Positions 8,813 through 17,015 are shown, counted from the first letter of the stretch. The stretch: DNA of 64,000 bases from DASSUW01 sp963803335 (GCA_963803335.1 CAWDME010000012.1:186001-250000), one strand, 5' to 3'. Numbers and translations are program-made. Notes: generated by a model not told the origin, from the sequence alone.

Positions 8813-8975
8813 GCGCACGGCCGGCGTGCACGTCTCGCGCATCCTCACGAAGCTCGGCGCCTCAACACGCGGCGAGGCGGCCACTGCGGGCCGCCTCGCG
8901 GGGTTGATCGAAGACGCGAAGCTTGTAAACCTGGTGCGGCTTACTCCCCCTCGCAAGCTCGGGGGAGCGCCTTAG
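8793..8975 (+). pseudogene. Relic of a LuxR-type helix-turn-helix C-terminus
   Basis: The frame through 8814-8920 reads TAGVHVSRILTKLGASTRG and continues into EAATAGRLAGLIE. This is the recognition helix and final helix of a LuxR/NarL HTH domain (compare the usual KTAxVHVSxILxKLGVxxRxEAA). The preceding two thirds of the HTH and any receiver or ATPase domain are missing, and the frame upstream has no related sequence. The gene appears truncated at its 5' side. An expressed product is unlikely; the frame has an ATG at 8793 but no ribosome binding site. Confidence 0.55.
8944..8967 (-). terminator. Hairpin downstream of hppA
   Basis: Inverted repeat ctccccc / gggggag (7-bp all but pure GC stem) around a 10-nt loop, beginning 13 nt after the TAG of the pyrophosphatase gene. 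No long T run follows, as is common in high-GC actinobacteria. It would end the nine-gene transcript that begins at tsaE. Confidence 0.5.
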
Positions 8976-8979
8976 ATAC

Positions 8980-11037
8980 CTATGCGATCAGCGGGATGAT
9001 CAGCAGGGCGACGATGTTCGCCACCTTGATCATCGGGTTGATGGCCGGACCGGCGGTGTCCTTGAACGGGTCGCCGACGGTGTCGCCGGTGACCGACGCG
9101 GCATGGGCCTCGGAGCCCTTGCCGCCGAACGCGCCGTCCTCGATCAGCTTCTTCGCGTTGTCCCAGGCGCCGCCGCCGGCGGTCATGAAGACGGCCATGA
9201 ACAGGCCGACGACGATGACGCCGATCAGCAGGCCGCCGAGGGCCTCGTAGGACAGGACGCCGACAACCAGCGTGACGACGATCGGGATCAGCGACGGGAG
9301 GATCATCTGCCGCTGGGCCGAGCGGGTGACGATGTCGACGCACTGGCCGTACTCGGGCTTCTCGGTGCCCTCCATGATCCCCGGGTGCTCGCGGAACTGG
9401 CGGCGCACCTCCTCGACGACGGCGCCGCCGGCGCGGCCGACCGCCTCCATCGAGAGCGCGGAGAACAGGTAGACCATCATGCCGCCGATCAGCAGGCCGA
9501 CGAGCACGTCGGGGTTGTCGACGCTGAACACGACGGCGTGCCCGAGCTCGTCCTGCAGCTCGATCTTGAAGGCGGCGAACAGCACCAGCGCGGCAAGCGC
9601 GGCCGAGCCGATCGCGTACCCCTTGGTGACCGCCTTGGTCGTGTTGCCGACGGCGTCGAGCGGATCGGTGATGTCGCGCACCTCGTGCGGCATGTCGGCC
9701 ATCTCGGCGATGCCGCCGGCGTTGTCGGTGATCGGGCCGAACGCGTCGAGCGCGACGATCAGGCCGGTCAGCGACAGCTGGGCCATCACCGCGACGCCGA
9801 TGCCGTAGATGCCGGCCAGGTCGTGCGAGAGCAGGATGCCGCCGACGATCACCAGCGCCGGCAGCGCGGTCGCCTGCAGGCCCTGCGCCAGGCCCTGGAT
9901 GATGTTCGTGGCGTGGCCCGTCTCGGACGCGCGGGCGGTCTTCTTCACCGGGTTGAAGCGGGTCGACGTGTAGTAGTCGGTGATGACGAACAGCGCCGCC
10001 GTCACGGCAAGGCCGACCAGCGCGCAGATATAGATGTCCCACACGCCGGGCCCGTCGCCGCCGGAGGCCAGAGTGAGGTCGTCCATCATCCACTGCGTCA
10101 CGGGGATGAACAGCAGCGCGGCGATGACGCCGGCCGTGATCATGCCCTGGTAGAGCGCACGCTCGACGTTGCCGGTGGTCGTGCGCACCGCGAAGGTGCC
10201 GATGATCGACGCGATGATCGACACGCCGCCGAGCACGAGCGGGAACAGCACCACGCGGGTGGCGTCGTCGCCCGAGAAGGTGAGGACGCCGAGCAGCATG
10301 ACCGCCACGGCGGTCACCGCGTAGGTCTCGAACAGGTCGGCCGCCATGCCGGCGCAGTCGCCCACGTTGTCGCCGACGTTGTCGGCGATCACGGCCGGGT
10401 TGCGCGGATCGTCCTCGGGGATGCCGGCCTCGATCTTGCCGACGATGTCGGCACCGACGTCGGCGCCCTTGGTGAAGATGCCGCCGCCCAGACGGGCGAA
10501 GACCGAGATCAGCGAGCCGCCGAAGCCGAGGCCGATCAGCGCATCGACCGACTCCTTCTCCGTGCGGTCGAGGATCCCGTGGAGGATGCCGTAGTAGCCG
10601 GCCACGCCGATCAGCGCGAGGCCGACGACGAGCAGGCCGGTGACGGCGCCGCCGCGGAAGGCGACCGAGAGCGCCGGGGCGATGCCCCCGCGCGCCGCCT
10701 CGGCAACGCGGGCGTTGGCGCGCACCGACACGTTCATGCCGATGAAGCCGGCCGACGCGGAGGCGAGGCCGCCGATCGCGAAGCCGACGGCCACGTAGCC
10801 GTCCTGCAGGAAGATCAGCGCCACGAACAGCACGACGCCGACGATGGCGATCGTCGTGTACTGGCGCCGGAGGTACGCAGAAGCGCCCTCTTGGACGGCA
10901 GCCGACAGGCCGCGCATGGTCTCGTTGCCCGGCGACAGCGCAAGCAGCGAGCGCGTCGTCAGCAACCCGTAGGCGACCGCGAGCGCGGCGCACACCAGGG
11001 CGACGACGACCCCGTAGTCGGACAGGAAATCGGTCAA
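8980..11037 (-). CDS. hppA: K+-independent proton-translocating membrane pyrophosphatase
   Basis: 685 residues, about 16 membrane helices. It pumps H+ across the membrane while hydrolysing PPi to two phosphates. The pyrophosphate site is intact: KGADVGADIVGKIEAGIPED, then DDPRNP and DNVGDNVGD, plus the C-terminal GDTVGDPFKDTAGPAINP motif. GNTTKAVTKG places Lys at the position that marks K+-independent H+ pumps; K+-dependent enzymes have Ala there. TTG start at 11037 with AGAGGGG 5 nt upstream. Last gene of the tsaE-to-hppA run, 119 nt after the DUF1844 gene; that gap holds a GC hairpin (gcaggc / gcctgc) and could carry its own promoter. Confidence 0.95.
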   Translation of the reverse strand: MTDFLSDYGVVVALVCAALAVAYGLLTTRSLLALSPGNETMRGLSAAVQEGASAYLRRQYTTIAIVGVVLFVALIFLQDGYVAVGFAIGGLASASAGFIGMNVSVRANARVAEAARGGIAPALSVAFRGGAVTGLLVVGLALIGVAGYYGILHGILDRTEKESVDALIGLGFGGSLISVFARLGGGIFTKGADVGADIVGKIEAGIPEDDPRNPAVIADNVGDNVGDCAGMAADLFETYAVTAVAVMLLGVLTFSGDDATRVVLFPLVLGGVSIIASIIGTFAVRTTTGNVERALYQGMITAGVIAALLFIPVTQWMMDDLTLASGGDGPGVWDIYICALVGLAVTAALFVITDYYTSTRFNPVKKTARASETGHATNIIQGLAQGLQATALPALVIVGGILLSHDLAGIYGIGVAVMAQLSLTGLIVALDAFGPITDNAGGIAEMADMPHEVRDITDPLDAVGNTTKAVTKGYAIGSAALAALVLFAAFKIELQDELGHAVVFSVDNPDVLVGLLIGGMMVYLFSALSMEAVGRAGGAVVEEVRRQFREHPGIMEGTEKPEYGQCVDIVTRSAQRQMILPSLIPIVVTLVVGVLSYEALGGLLIGVIVVGLFMAVFMTAGGGAWDNAKKLIEDGAFGGKGSEAHAASVTGDTVGDPFKDTAGPAINPMIKVANIVALLIIPLIA

Positions 11038-11156
11038 GGAAACCCCTCTAGATCAAGGATGCAGGCCGCCGGGCCTGCGCAAGCTTGGATCACGACGAAA
11101 GCGGCAGCCCGGGCGGGCCGCCGCTGGAGCGCGCCAGTTTATCGCCTGCGGCGGCG

Positions 11157-11534
11157 CTATTGCCCCGGGACCCACAAGCGGCCGGAGCTCTGCGCCGGCC
11201 CCGGGCCTTCCGGCTTCGGCTCGTCCGGCGTCTCGGGCGCCGGTTCCTGGCCACCGGTTTTCTGCACGTAGACCATCTGCAGGCGCGACAGGGCGTCGCG
11301 TACAGGGCCGAGCTGCTCGGCGTGCCGGGGCTCGAGAATCGGCAGCAGCGCGCGCGCCGCGTCGATCGCCTCCTTGACCTGCGGGAGGTCGGCCGTCGAG
11401 CCCTCCGCGAGCCCGGCCTTGCGGGCGCCGAGGTTCAGCAGCGTGACGACGGTCTGCAGCAGCACATCGTCGACCGTGAGCTTCTCCAGCTCCGCCTCGA
11501 GTGCCTGGATCTCTTCCTCAGACGGCTGTCTCAT
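11157..11534 (-). CDS. DUF1844-like small protein
   Basis: 125 residues. The alpha-helical core LTVDDVLLQTVVTLLNLGAR, with a following helix pair (VKEAIDAARALLPILE, VRDALSRLQMVYVQ), resembles DUF1844, a short domain often found in proteobacterial and actinobacterial housekeeping clusters. It ends in a Pro/Glu-rich disordered tail. Its start overlaps the end of the YbdK-like gene by 17 nt, so it is cotranscribed with it. Function unknown. Confidence 0.6.
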   Translation of the reverse strand: MRQPSEEEIQALEAELEKLTVDDVLLQTVVTLLNLGARKAGLAEGSTADLPQVKEAIDAARALLPILEPRHAEQLGPVRDALSRLQMVYVQKTGGQEPAPETPDEPKPEGPGPAQSSGRLWVPGQ

Positions 11535-12639
11535 ACGTCGCTCTCGTTTCCTCGACGCACTTGGCGTACACCTCGAACGGTGACGCGCCGGCGTCGATCA
11601 TGCGGCGCTGTCGCTGCGCGCCGTTCAGTTCCGGTAGGACGATGTCGGCGCCGGTCCAGGCTCTCAGGCGATCGAGCGCCTCGGCGGCCGGGAACTCCTC
11701 GATCCGCTCGGCCTCGAGGTCGAGCAGCCGTCCGTCCTGGCCGTGCCGGATCGCCCGCCACATGTTCTCCTCGATCAGCCGGCCGGGGAGATCGGGGGGC
11801 GTCTCGCCCGCGTCGATCTCCCTCAGCGCCTGTGCCACGCACGCCGTCATCAGCTCGGCCAGCGCGTCGGCCTCCGGCGCGGTGGTCTGCGCATCGCAGA
11901 TGCGGACCTCGACGGTGCCGAACGAGTGGTGCGGGCGCACCGACCACCAGAGCTGGGTGAACTCGACGATCGAGCCGGTGCGCACGAGCACGTCGACGTA
12001 CTCGTGCCATGCGTGCCAGCCGCCGAACGCGTCCGGCACGCCGCAGCGCGGGAACGACTTGGTGAACGTCTGCGTGCGGGCCGAATGCAGCCCGGAGTCG
12101 ATCTTGTCGACATACGGCGAGTTGGCAGAGATCGCCAGCAGCAGCGGCAGCACCGGCCGCAGGCGGTCGCACACGAGCACGGCGCGGTCGGCGCCCCGGA
12201 CGCCGACGTGGACCTGCAGCGCGAACGTGTTGTTGCGCCAGGCGACGTACTTCAGCCCGTCCTCGACCCGGTGGTAGTGCTCGGTGTCGATGATGTGCTG
12301 CTCGCGGTAGTCCGACAGCGGATGCGTGCCGGTCGTGCCCAGCCGCACGCCGTGATCCTCGGCGAGCGCGAACAGCCGCCGGCGCGCCTCGCGCTGCTTG
12401 GCCCGCGCGTCGGCGATGTCCTCGCCACGGCCGGAGCGGATCTCGATCTCGGACGAGATCAGCTCGCCGGAGATCGCGTCGGCGAGCACCGGGTCGGTGG
12501 CGCCGGCGTCGCGCAGCTCCTCGAAGTGAGGGACCAGCTCCAGCGTTTCGGGATGGACGAGCGCGTACTCCTCCTCGATCCCGACGGTGAGGTCCTGGGA
12601 TCGCTCGAAGGTCTCGCGCGCAGCTGCGAGGTCGATCAA
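11518..12639 (-). CDS. YbdK-family carboxylate-amine ligase (glutamate-cysteine ligase 2 type)
   Basis: 373 residues, glutamate-cysteine ligase family 2 fold. LTVGIEEEYALV near residue 17 is the Glu-rich ATP/Mg signature, GTTGTHPLSDYREQHI and HVHVGV-like QVHVGVRGADRAV follow, and FGTVEVRICDAQTT is the conserved C-terminal strand. E. coli YbdK has weak gamma-glutamylcysteine synthetase activity, and many actinobacterial members have unknown substrates. The TTG start at 12639 overlaps the rex stop, giving tight coupling; a later GTG in the signature strand is the only other candidate and would delete conserved residues. With Rex and a glutaredoxin-like protein it suggests a thiol or redox function (inference). 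Confidence 0.82.
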   Translation of the reverse strand: MIDLAAARETFERSQDLTVGIEEEYALVHPETLELVPHFEELRDAGATDPVLADAISGELISSEIEIRSGRGEDIADARAKQREARRRLFALAEDHGVRLGTTGTHPLSDYREQHIIDTEHYHRVEDGLKYVAWRNNTFALQVHVGVRGADRAVLVCDRLRPVLPLLLAISANSPYVDKIDSGLHSARTQTFTKSFPRCGVPDAFGGWHAWHEYVDVLVRTGSIVEFTQLWWSVRPHHSFGTVEVRICDAQTTAPEADALAELMTACVAQALREIDAGETPPDLPGRLIEENMWRAIRHGQDGRLLDLEAERIEEFPAAEALDRLRAWTGADIVLPELNGAQRQRRMIDAGASPFEVYAKCVEETRATYETAV

Positions 12640-13298
12640 GTCAAGTAGAAGTAGAGCGCGTAGAGCAGATCGACGGCCGGGCTCGACGTGTGGACGGTGA
12701 CCTCGGGAGGCACCTGCAGCAGCGCCTCCGAGTAGTTGAAGATGATCTTCACCCCTGCCTCGACGAGGCTGTCGGCCAGCTCCTGGGCGGCGGCGGTCGG
12801 CACCGCGAGGACACCGACGACGATGTCCTCCTCGAGCACGACGGTCTTCACGTCGTCGGTGTGGCGGACCTTGACGCCGTTGATGTCCTCGCCGACCTTG
12901 CTGCGGTCGGTGTCGAACATCGCCACGACGCGGAACCCGTGGTCGGCGAAGATGTCCGACGACGCGATCGCGCGCCCGAGGTGCCCCGCCCCGAACAGCG
13001 CGATGTTGTGCTGGCCGCTCGTGCGCAGGATCTTGCGGATCTGCGAGACCAGCGAGTCGACGTTGTAGCCCACGCCGCGCTTGCCGAACTTGCCGAAGCC
13101 CGACAGGTCGCGGCGGATCTGCGTCGAGTTCACGTGGGTGTACTCGGACAGCTCCTGGGAGGAGATCGTCTCCTTGCCCATCTTCCGCGCCTGCGTCAGG
13201 ACCTGCAGGTAGCGCGACAGCCGCGCGGCCACGCCCAGCGACAGGCGGTCGGACAGCGCTTGATCCTCCCCGCGGGTCGCGACGTCGCCGAAGCTCAT
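12636..13298 (-). CDS. rex: Redox-sensing transcriptional repressor Rex
   Basis: 220 residues. An N-terminal winged helix (about 20-90, with ISSQELSEYTHVNSTQIRRD and the canonical LSGFGKFGKRGVGYNV wing region) is joined to a Rossmann NADH-binding domain (NIALFGAGHLGRAIA, FDTD at the end of beta 2) and a C-terminal swapped helix ending LYALYFYLT. Rex releases its operators when NADH/NAD+ is high and controls fermentation and respiration genes. It overlaps the glutaredoxin-like gene by 4 nt and the YbdK-like gene by 4 nt, so it is inside an operon with t6A and thiol genes. I saw no clear Rex box (TTGTGAAN4TTCACAA) in the nearby gaps. Confidence 0.95.
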   Translation of the reverse strand: MSFGDVATRGEDQALSDRLSLGVAARLSRYLQVLTQARKMGKETISSQELSEYTHVNSTQIRRDLSGFGKFGKRGVGYNVDSLVSQIRKILRTSGQHNIALFGAGHLGRAIASSDIFADHGFRVVAMFDTDRSKVGEDINGVKVRHTDDVKTVVLEEDIVVGVLAVPTAAAQELADSLVEAGVKIIFNYSEALLQVPPEVTVHTSSPAVDLLYALYFYLT

Positions 13299-13546
13299 CC
13301 CGGCAGACGATAGAGCCTGGCCTCCAGCGCCGCCTCGTCGACGAAGAACTCAAAGATCTCCTCGTCGCCGAGCGTGACGACGGGGATGCGCTCGAGGTAC
13401 CGCCTGAGCAGGGAATCGTCGGTCTCGATGTTCACCTCGCGCAGGTCGAACGCGGCCCTGGCGCGCACGCGCTCGAGCACGGCGCGCGCGTCATCGCACA
13501 GATGACACCCCGGCCGGCTATAGAGCGTGAGCGTAGGCGTCGACAT
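13295..13546 (-). CDS. Glutaredoxin-like (DUF836) thiol protein
   Basis: 83 residues. LTLYSRPGCHLCDDARAVL gives a CHLC active site (CxxC) at residues 14-17, and IPVVTLGDEEIFEFFVDE holds the cis-Pro loop. This matches the DUF836/glutaredoxin-like family of small thiol-disulfide proteins. It starts inside the last 29 nt of tsaD and ends 4 nt into rex. Its adjacency to Rex is frequent in actinobacteria and implies redox homeostasis, but the electron donor is unknown. Confidence 0.85.
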   Translation of the reverse strand: MSTPTLTLYSRPGCHLCDDARAVLERVRARAAFDLREVNIETDDSLLRRYLERIPVVTLGDEEIFEFFVDEAALEARLYRLPG

Positions 13547-14495
13547 CCAGGTAGCCGGGGAACGCGACCGGTTCGAGGAAGCGAGCGGCCGAGCCGATCA
13601 TCGCCGCGTTGTCGGTGCACAGCTCGGGCGGCGGGATGTGGACCGGCACGCCGAGCGCCGCCGCGCGCTCGCGCAGCAGCCGGTTGGCGGCGACGCCGCC
13701 GCCGATCGCCAGACGCGGCTCGGCCGCTTCGCGCAGCGCGCGCTCGACGCGCATGATCAGCGCCTCGACGATCGCGTGCTCGTAGCTCGCGGCCAGGTCG
13801 GCGGCGCGGCGCTCTGTCTCCTCCTCCCCCAGCTCGCGCACCTTGTAGAGCAGCGCGGTCTTGAGGCCGGCGAAGCTGAAGTCCAGGCCGGCGACGCGGG
13901 CGGCGGTCGGGAAGGCGAACGCCTGGCGGTCGCCGCGCGTCGCGAGTTTCGACAGTGCCGGGCCGCCCGGGTAGCCGAGCCCGAGCAACCGCGCGCCCTT
14001 GTCGAACGCCTCGCCGGCGGCGTCGTCGAGCGTCTGCCCGAGCAACTCGTAGCCGCGGTGATCGGTGACCTTGGCGAGCAGCGTATGGCCGCCCGAGGCG
14101 ATCAGGCACGTGAACGGCGGCTCGATCGGGTCGGGCTGCAGGTAGTTGGCGGCGACATGGCCGTGCAGGTGGTCGACCGGCACGAGCGGGAGCCGCCGCG
14201 CGGCGGCCAGCGCCTTGGCGGTCGCGACGCCGACCAGCAGCGCGCCGACCAGTCCCGGCCCTTGCGTGACGGCGACCTGCTCGACGTCGTCGAGGCCGAT
14301 GCCCGCGCGGTCGAGCGCGTCGTCGATCACCGCGTTGACGAGCTCGAGGTGGTGGCGCGAGGCGATCTCCGGCACGACGCCGCCGTAGCGCGAGTGCACG
14401 CCCTGGGAGGAGACGACGTTCGCGAGCAGCTCGCCCCGTTGCGTGACGACGGCGGCGCAGGTGTCGTCGCAGGACGTCTCGATCGCGAGGATCAT
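13518..14495 (-). CDS. tsaD: tRNA N6-adenosine threonylcarbamoyltransferase TsaD
   Basis: 325 residues, ASKHA fold. It transfers threonylcarbamoyl from TC-AMP to A37 of ANN-decoding tRNAs. MILAIETSCDDTCAAVV is the phosphate-1 motif, VPVDHLHGHVAANYL supplies the two metal-ligand His, FTCLIASGGHTLL the phosphate-2 motif, and LAIGGGVAANRLLRE and CTDNAAMIG close the site. TsaB and TsaE are encoded upstream, so three of the four t6A proteins are here; TsaC must be elsewhere. ATG start with 4-nt overlap to rimI. Confidence 0.96.
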   Translation of the reverse strand: MILAIETSCDDTCAAVVTQRGELLANVVSSQGVHSRYGGVVPEIASRHHLELVNAVIDDALDRAGIGLDDVEQVAVTQGPGLVGALLVGVATAKALAAARRLPLVPVDHLHGHVAANYLQPDPIEPPFTCLIASGGHTLLAKVTDHRGYELLGQTLDDAAGEAFDKGARLLGLGYPGGPALSKLATRGDRQAFAFPTAARVAGLDFSFAGLKTALLYKVRELGEEETERRAADLAASYEHAIVEALIMRVERALREAAEPRLAIGGGVAANRLLRERAAALGVPVHIPPPELCTDNAAMIGSAARFLEPVAFPGYLDVDAYAHAL

Positions 14496-14959
14496 CCGGG
14501 CGGCGCCATGGTGGATCGCCACATGATCACCGCGTCCTCGCCGTTGTCGGCGTAGTAGCGGCGCCGCAGTCCGGCCGAGCGGAACCCGAAGCGCTCGTAC
14601 AGCGACAGCGCGCCGGCGTTCGACTTGCGCACCTCGAGGGTGATCTGGGCGTCGTCGCCGACCCGCTCGAGCAGCGCGCCGATCAGCGCGGTGGCGATGC
14701 CGCGGCGCCGGCGGTCGACGTCGACGGCGACGTTCATCACGTGCCAGACGGTGTCGTAACGCGAGCAGATCAGGTAGCCGACGAGCTCGCTCTCGACCTC
14801 GGCGGCCAGGCAGATGCCCGACGGCTTGGACAGTTCGAGCACGAACATGGCGAGCGACCACGGGGTCGTGAAGGCGCGCCGCTCGATCGCGACGACCTGC
14901 GGGAGGTCGGCGTAGATCAGTCGGCGGATCTCGACGGCGGCTGCGGGCGGGGCGGTCAC
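14492..14959 (-). CDS. rimI: Ribosomal protein alanine N-acetyltransferase RimI-like
   Basis: 155 residues, GNAT fold. RRRRGIATALIGALLERV is the acetyl-CoA pyrophosphate loop (R/QxxGxA), and NAGALSLYERFGFRSAGLRRRYY with DAVIMWR is the RimI C-terminal signature. RimI acetylates N-termini, classically that of S18. Placement between tsaB and tsaD is the common actinobacterial order. Overlaps both neighbours by 4 nt. Confidence 0.9.
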   Translation of the reverse strand: MTAPPAAAVEIRRLIYADLPQVVAIERRAFTTPWSLAMFVLELSKPSGICLAAEVESELVGYLICSRYDTVWHVMNVAVDVDRRRRGIATALIGALLERVGDDAQITLEVRKSNAGALSLYERFGFRSAGLRRRYYADNGEDAVIMWRSTMAPPG

Positions 14960-15657
14960 GGCTGCTGGGGCTTGGCGTCCGGCTCGCGGCGGTAGTCCGG
15001 GAGCAGTGCGTCACGGTCGGCCGGATCCCCCTGCGCGCCGAGCCGGCAGACAGTCAGAGCGCTGATGCGATGCAGGGGAGAATCGTCCGCCGGGATCGCC
15101 GCCCCGGCCCGCTCGAGCGGCTCCCGAAAGCGTACCGCCCCGTCCCCCACGGTCAGCCATCCAGAGCCGATCCTTGCCGCGAGATCGTCGGGAGCGAACG
15201 CGGCCGGCCCGAACGCCCCGGGCGCCGCCGCGAACACCTCGCCCCGCCGCGCATCGATCACCGCAACCACGTAAGGGGGACTGTCCCCCTTACTCGCGCC
15301 GGGGTAAGGGGGACTGTCCCCCTTAGCGCCGTCCCGCTTAGCGCACTCAGCCAGCGCGGCGAGGCTGGAGACGCCGATTAGCGGGAGATTTCGGGCCTGG
15401 GCGAGGCCGCGGGCGGTGGCGATCCCGATTCGCAAGCCGGTGAACGAGCCGGGCCCGACGCCGACGGCGATCCGCTCCACGTCCCCCCAGCTCGCGCCGG
15501 CGGCGTCGAGGACCTCCTCGACGAGCAGCAGCAGCTTGCCCGCGTGGGCGGGGCGGGCGCCGAGCGGCGGCTCGTCCCGGCGCTCAACCTCCGGGCCGCC
15601 GGGCGCCCAGACGGCCACGGCGGTGTCCGCGGTCGCCGTGTCGAGCCCGAGGATCAC
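14956..15657 (-). CDS. tsaB: t6A biosynthesis protein TsaB, with in-frame palindromic repeat insertion
   Basis: 233 residues, ASKHA fold; scaffold partner of TsaD and TsaE. VILGLDTATADTAVAV is the N-terminal strand pair, and GVGPGSFTGLRIGIATARGL is the diagnostic TsaB motif. The GTG start at 15657 overlaps the tsaE stop (GTGA). Between the motif and the VVAVIDARRGEVFAA strand lies an unusual insert where KGDSPPY occurs twice, 11 residues apart, encoded by two palindromes (15271-15293 and 15305-15325). The insert lies where a surface loop would be and keeps the frame, so the protein is probably functional. Confidence 0.92.
   Translation of the reverse strand: MILGLDTATADTAVAVWAPGGPEVERRDEPPLGARPAHAGKLLLLVEEVLDAAGASWGDVERIAVGVGPGSFTGLRIGIATARGLAQARNLPLIGVSSLAALAECAKRDGAKGDSPPYPGASKGDSPPYVVAVIDARRGEVFAAAPGAFGPAAFAPDDLAARIGSGWLTVGDGAVRFREPLERAGAAIPADDSPLHRISALTVCRLGAQGDPADRDALLPDYRREPDAKPQQP
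15271..15325. repeat. Two tandem palindromic repeat units inside tsaB
   Basis: Each unit has the arms taagggggac and gtccccctta around one central t, so it is a perfect odd palindrome of 21 bp (23 bp in the first copy, with flanking g and c). The two copies start 33 bp apart, exactly 11 codons. A degraded third piece (ccgtcccgctta, 15330-15341) follows. This looks like an invasive REP-like palindrome that has landed and duplicated in a coding sequence without breaking frame. Confidence 0.85.
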
Positions 15658-16079
15658 GTGAGCTCGATCGTCCGCTCGTCGCCGCCGGCGTGCGCGAGCT
15701 CCACGCGCGCGGCGACCCGCTCCGGCGGCCATGCCCCCGGGCCGTGCTCGGGCCACTCGACGAACGCGATCGCGTCGGGCGCGAAGAACGGGTCGAGCAG
15801 CCCGGGATCCTCGTCGCCCATGCCGGCGAGCCGGTACAGGTCGAGGTGCGAGATCGGGCCGTCCGCGCCCTCGTAGGCGTGGCCGACGACGAACGTCGGG
15901 CTGGTGATCGGGCCGCGCACCCCGAGCGCCCGCAACGCACCACGGACGAACGTGGTCTTTCCGGCGCCGAGCTCGCCGGACACGAGTACGACGTCGCCGG
16001 GCCTGAGCCGGGTGGCAAGCTCCGCCCCGGCGCGTTCGGTCGCGTCAGGTCCCGCGGTGACTGAAGTTCGTGTGCTCAA
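15654..16079 (-). CDS. tsaE: t6A biosynthesis ATPase TsaE
   Basis: 141 residues. VLVSGELGAGKTTFVRGALR is the P-loop; ITSPTFVVGHAYEG and ISHLDLYRL give the conserved Thr and the HxDxYR motif; FVEWPEH carries the WP(E/D) motif. TsaE powers turnover of the TsaB-TsaD complex. First gene of the nine-gene minus-strand run. Start is TTG at 16079, 15 nt from the divergent gene at 16095; no ATG or GTG is in frame before the P-loop. Confidence 0.94.
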   Translation of the reverse strand: MSTRTSVTAGPDATERAGAELATRLRPGDVVLVSGELGAGKTTFVRGALRALGVRGPITSPTFVVGHAYEGADGPISHLDLYRLAGMGDEDPGLLDPFFAPDAIAFVEWPEHGPGAWPPERVAARVELAHAGGDERTIELT

Positions 16080-16094
16080 CGCCGATTACCCAGG

Positions 16095-16994
16095 GTGATG
16101 ATCCGTCGCCTCTGCGCCTGCCTGCTCGCCTGCCTCTTCCTCGCCGTCCCCGCCGCGGAGGCCAAGGCGCCGGCGGTCGGCCTCGGTGACCAGCATCCCG
16201 AAATGTTCTCGGACCCGGCGTTCAGGGCGCTCGGGATCAGCTACTCGCGCTATGTGCTCGAGTGGGACTGGTACCGCAGCCGGCGCGACGTCGCCGCCAT
16301 GGACTGGTGGATGAGCGCCGCCCACGCGGCCGGCGTCGACCCGCTGATCGCCTTTGGCCGCGACTGGCGGCCCAGCGGCCAGTTCAAGCTCCCGCCGATG
16401 AAGCTCTACCGCAAGAGCTTCCAGACGTTCCGCGCTCGCTACCCGTGGGCCCACGACTTCTCGGCCTGGAACGAGGCCAACCACACGGCGCAGCCGACGG
16501 CGAACAAGCCGAAGGCCGCGGCGCGCTTCTACCTCGCCATGCACAACGCGTGCCCGAGCTGCCACGTGATCGCCGCCGACGTGCTCGACAGCCCCGACTC
16601 GCTCGACTGGATCAAGCGCTTCAAGCGCTACGCGCCGCACGCGCGCCTGTGGGGCCTGCACAACTACAAGGACGCCAACGACCACACGAACACGACGCGC
16701 AAGTTCCTGCGCGCCGTGCGCGGCAAGGTCTGGCTGACCGAGACCGGCGGCATCCTGCGCCTCAAGCCGCACCCCGGAAGCCACGGCAACGGACGCACCG
16801 AGACCAAGGCTCATCAGGCCGGCGCCGTCAATCGCGTGTTCGCGCTCGCCCGCGCGCACCGCAGCCGCATCCAGCGCATCTACTTCTACGAGTGGCGGCA
16901 CCAGACGAAGAACCGCTGGGACTCGGCGTTCATGGACGCCGACGGGCACGAGCGCCCCGCCTACCACGCGCTCGAGCGCAACCTGCGCCGGTAG
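16095..16994 (+). CDS. Secreted glycoside hydrolase-like (clan GH-A type) protein
   Basis: 299 residues. A signal peptide (RRLCACLLACLFLAVPAAEA) precedes a probable TIM barrel. FSAWNEANHT has the NE pair of a GH-A acid/base at the end of strand 4, and VWLTETGGI gives a Glu where the nucleophile is expected on strand 7. No GH family number can be assigned by eye. It is a relative in layout of the protein at 42923, and both sit next to glycosyltransferase genes, so a role in trimming surface glycan is plausible (inference). GTG at 16095 or ATG at 16098 are both possible starts. Confidence 0.68.
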   Translation: MMIRRLCACLLACLFLAVPAAEAKAPAVGLGDQHPEMFSDPAFRALGISYSRYVLEWDWYRSRRDVAAMDWWMSAAHAAGVDPLIAFGRDWRPSGQFKLPPMKLYRKSFQTFRARYPWAHDFSAWNEANHTAQPTANKPKAAARFYLAMHNACPSCHVIAADVLDSPDSLDWIKRFKRYAPHARLWGLHNYKDANDHTNTTRKFLRAVRGKVWLTETGGILRLKPHPGSHGNGRTETKAHQAGAVNRVFALARAHRSRIQRIYFYEWRHQTKNRWDSAFMDADGHERPAYHALERNLRR

Positions 16995-17015
16995 CTCGTC
17001 GCGCTCTGCGACCCC

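Noticed and set aside
9103..11271. A 722-codon plus-strand frame antisense to hppA
   Set aside because: Composition (Asp/Arg/Gln/His-rich, no motifs) is that of an antisense shadow; hppA itself has every family motif.
12260..12700. An upstream extension of the YbdK-like gene through rex
   Set aside because: The frame is open beyond 12639 but lies entirely out of frame over rex with no conserved residues; the TTG coupled to the rex stop is the better start.
15271..15325. CRISPR-like tandem repeats
   Set aside because: Only two units with a 12-bp spacer and within a coding frame; no cas genes. Better read as palindromic insertions.
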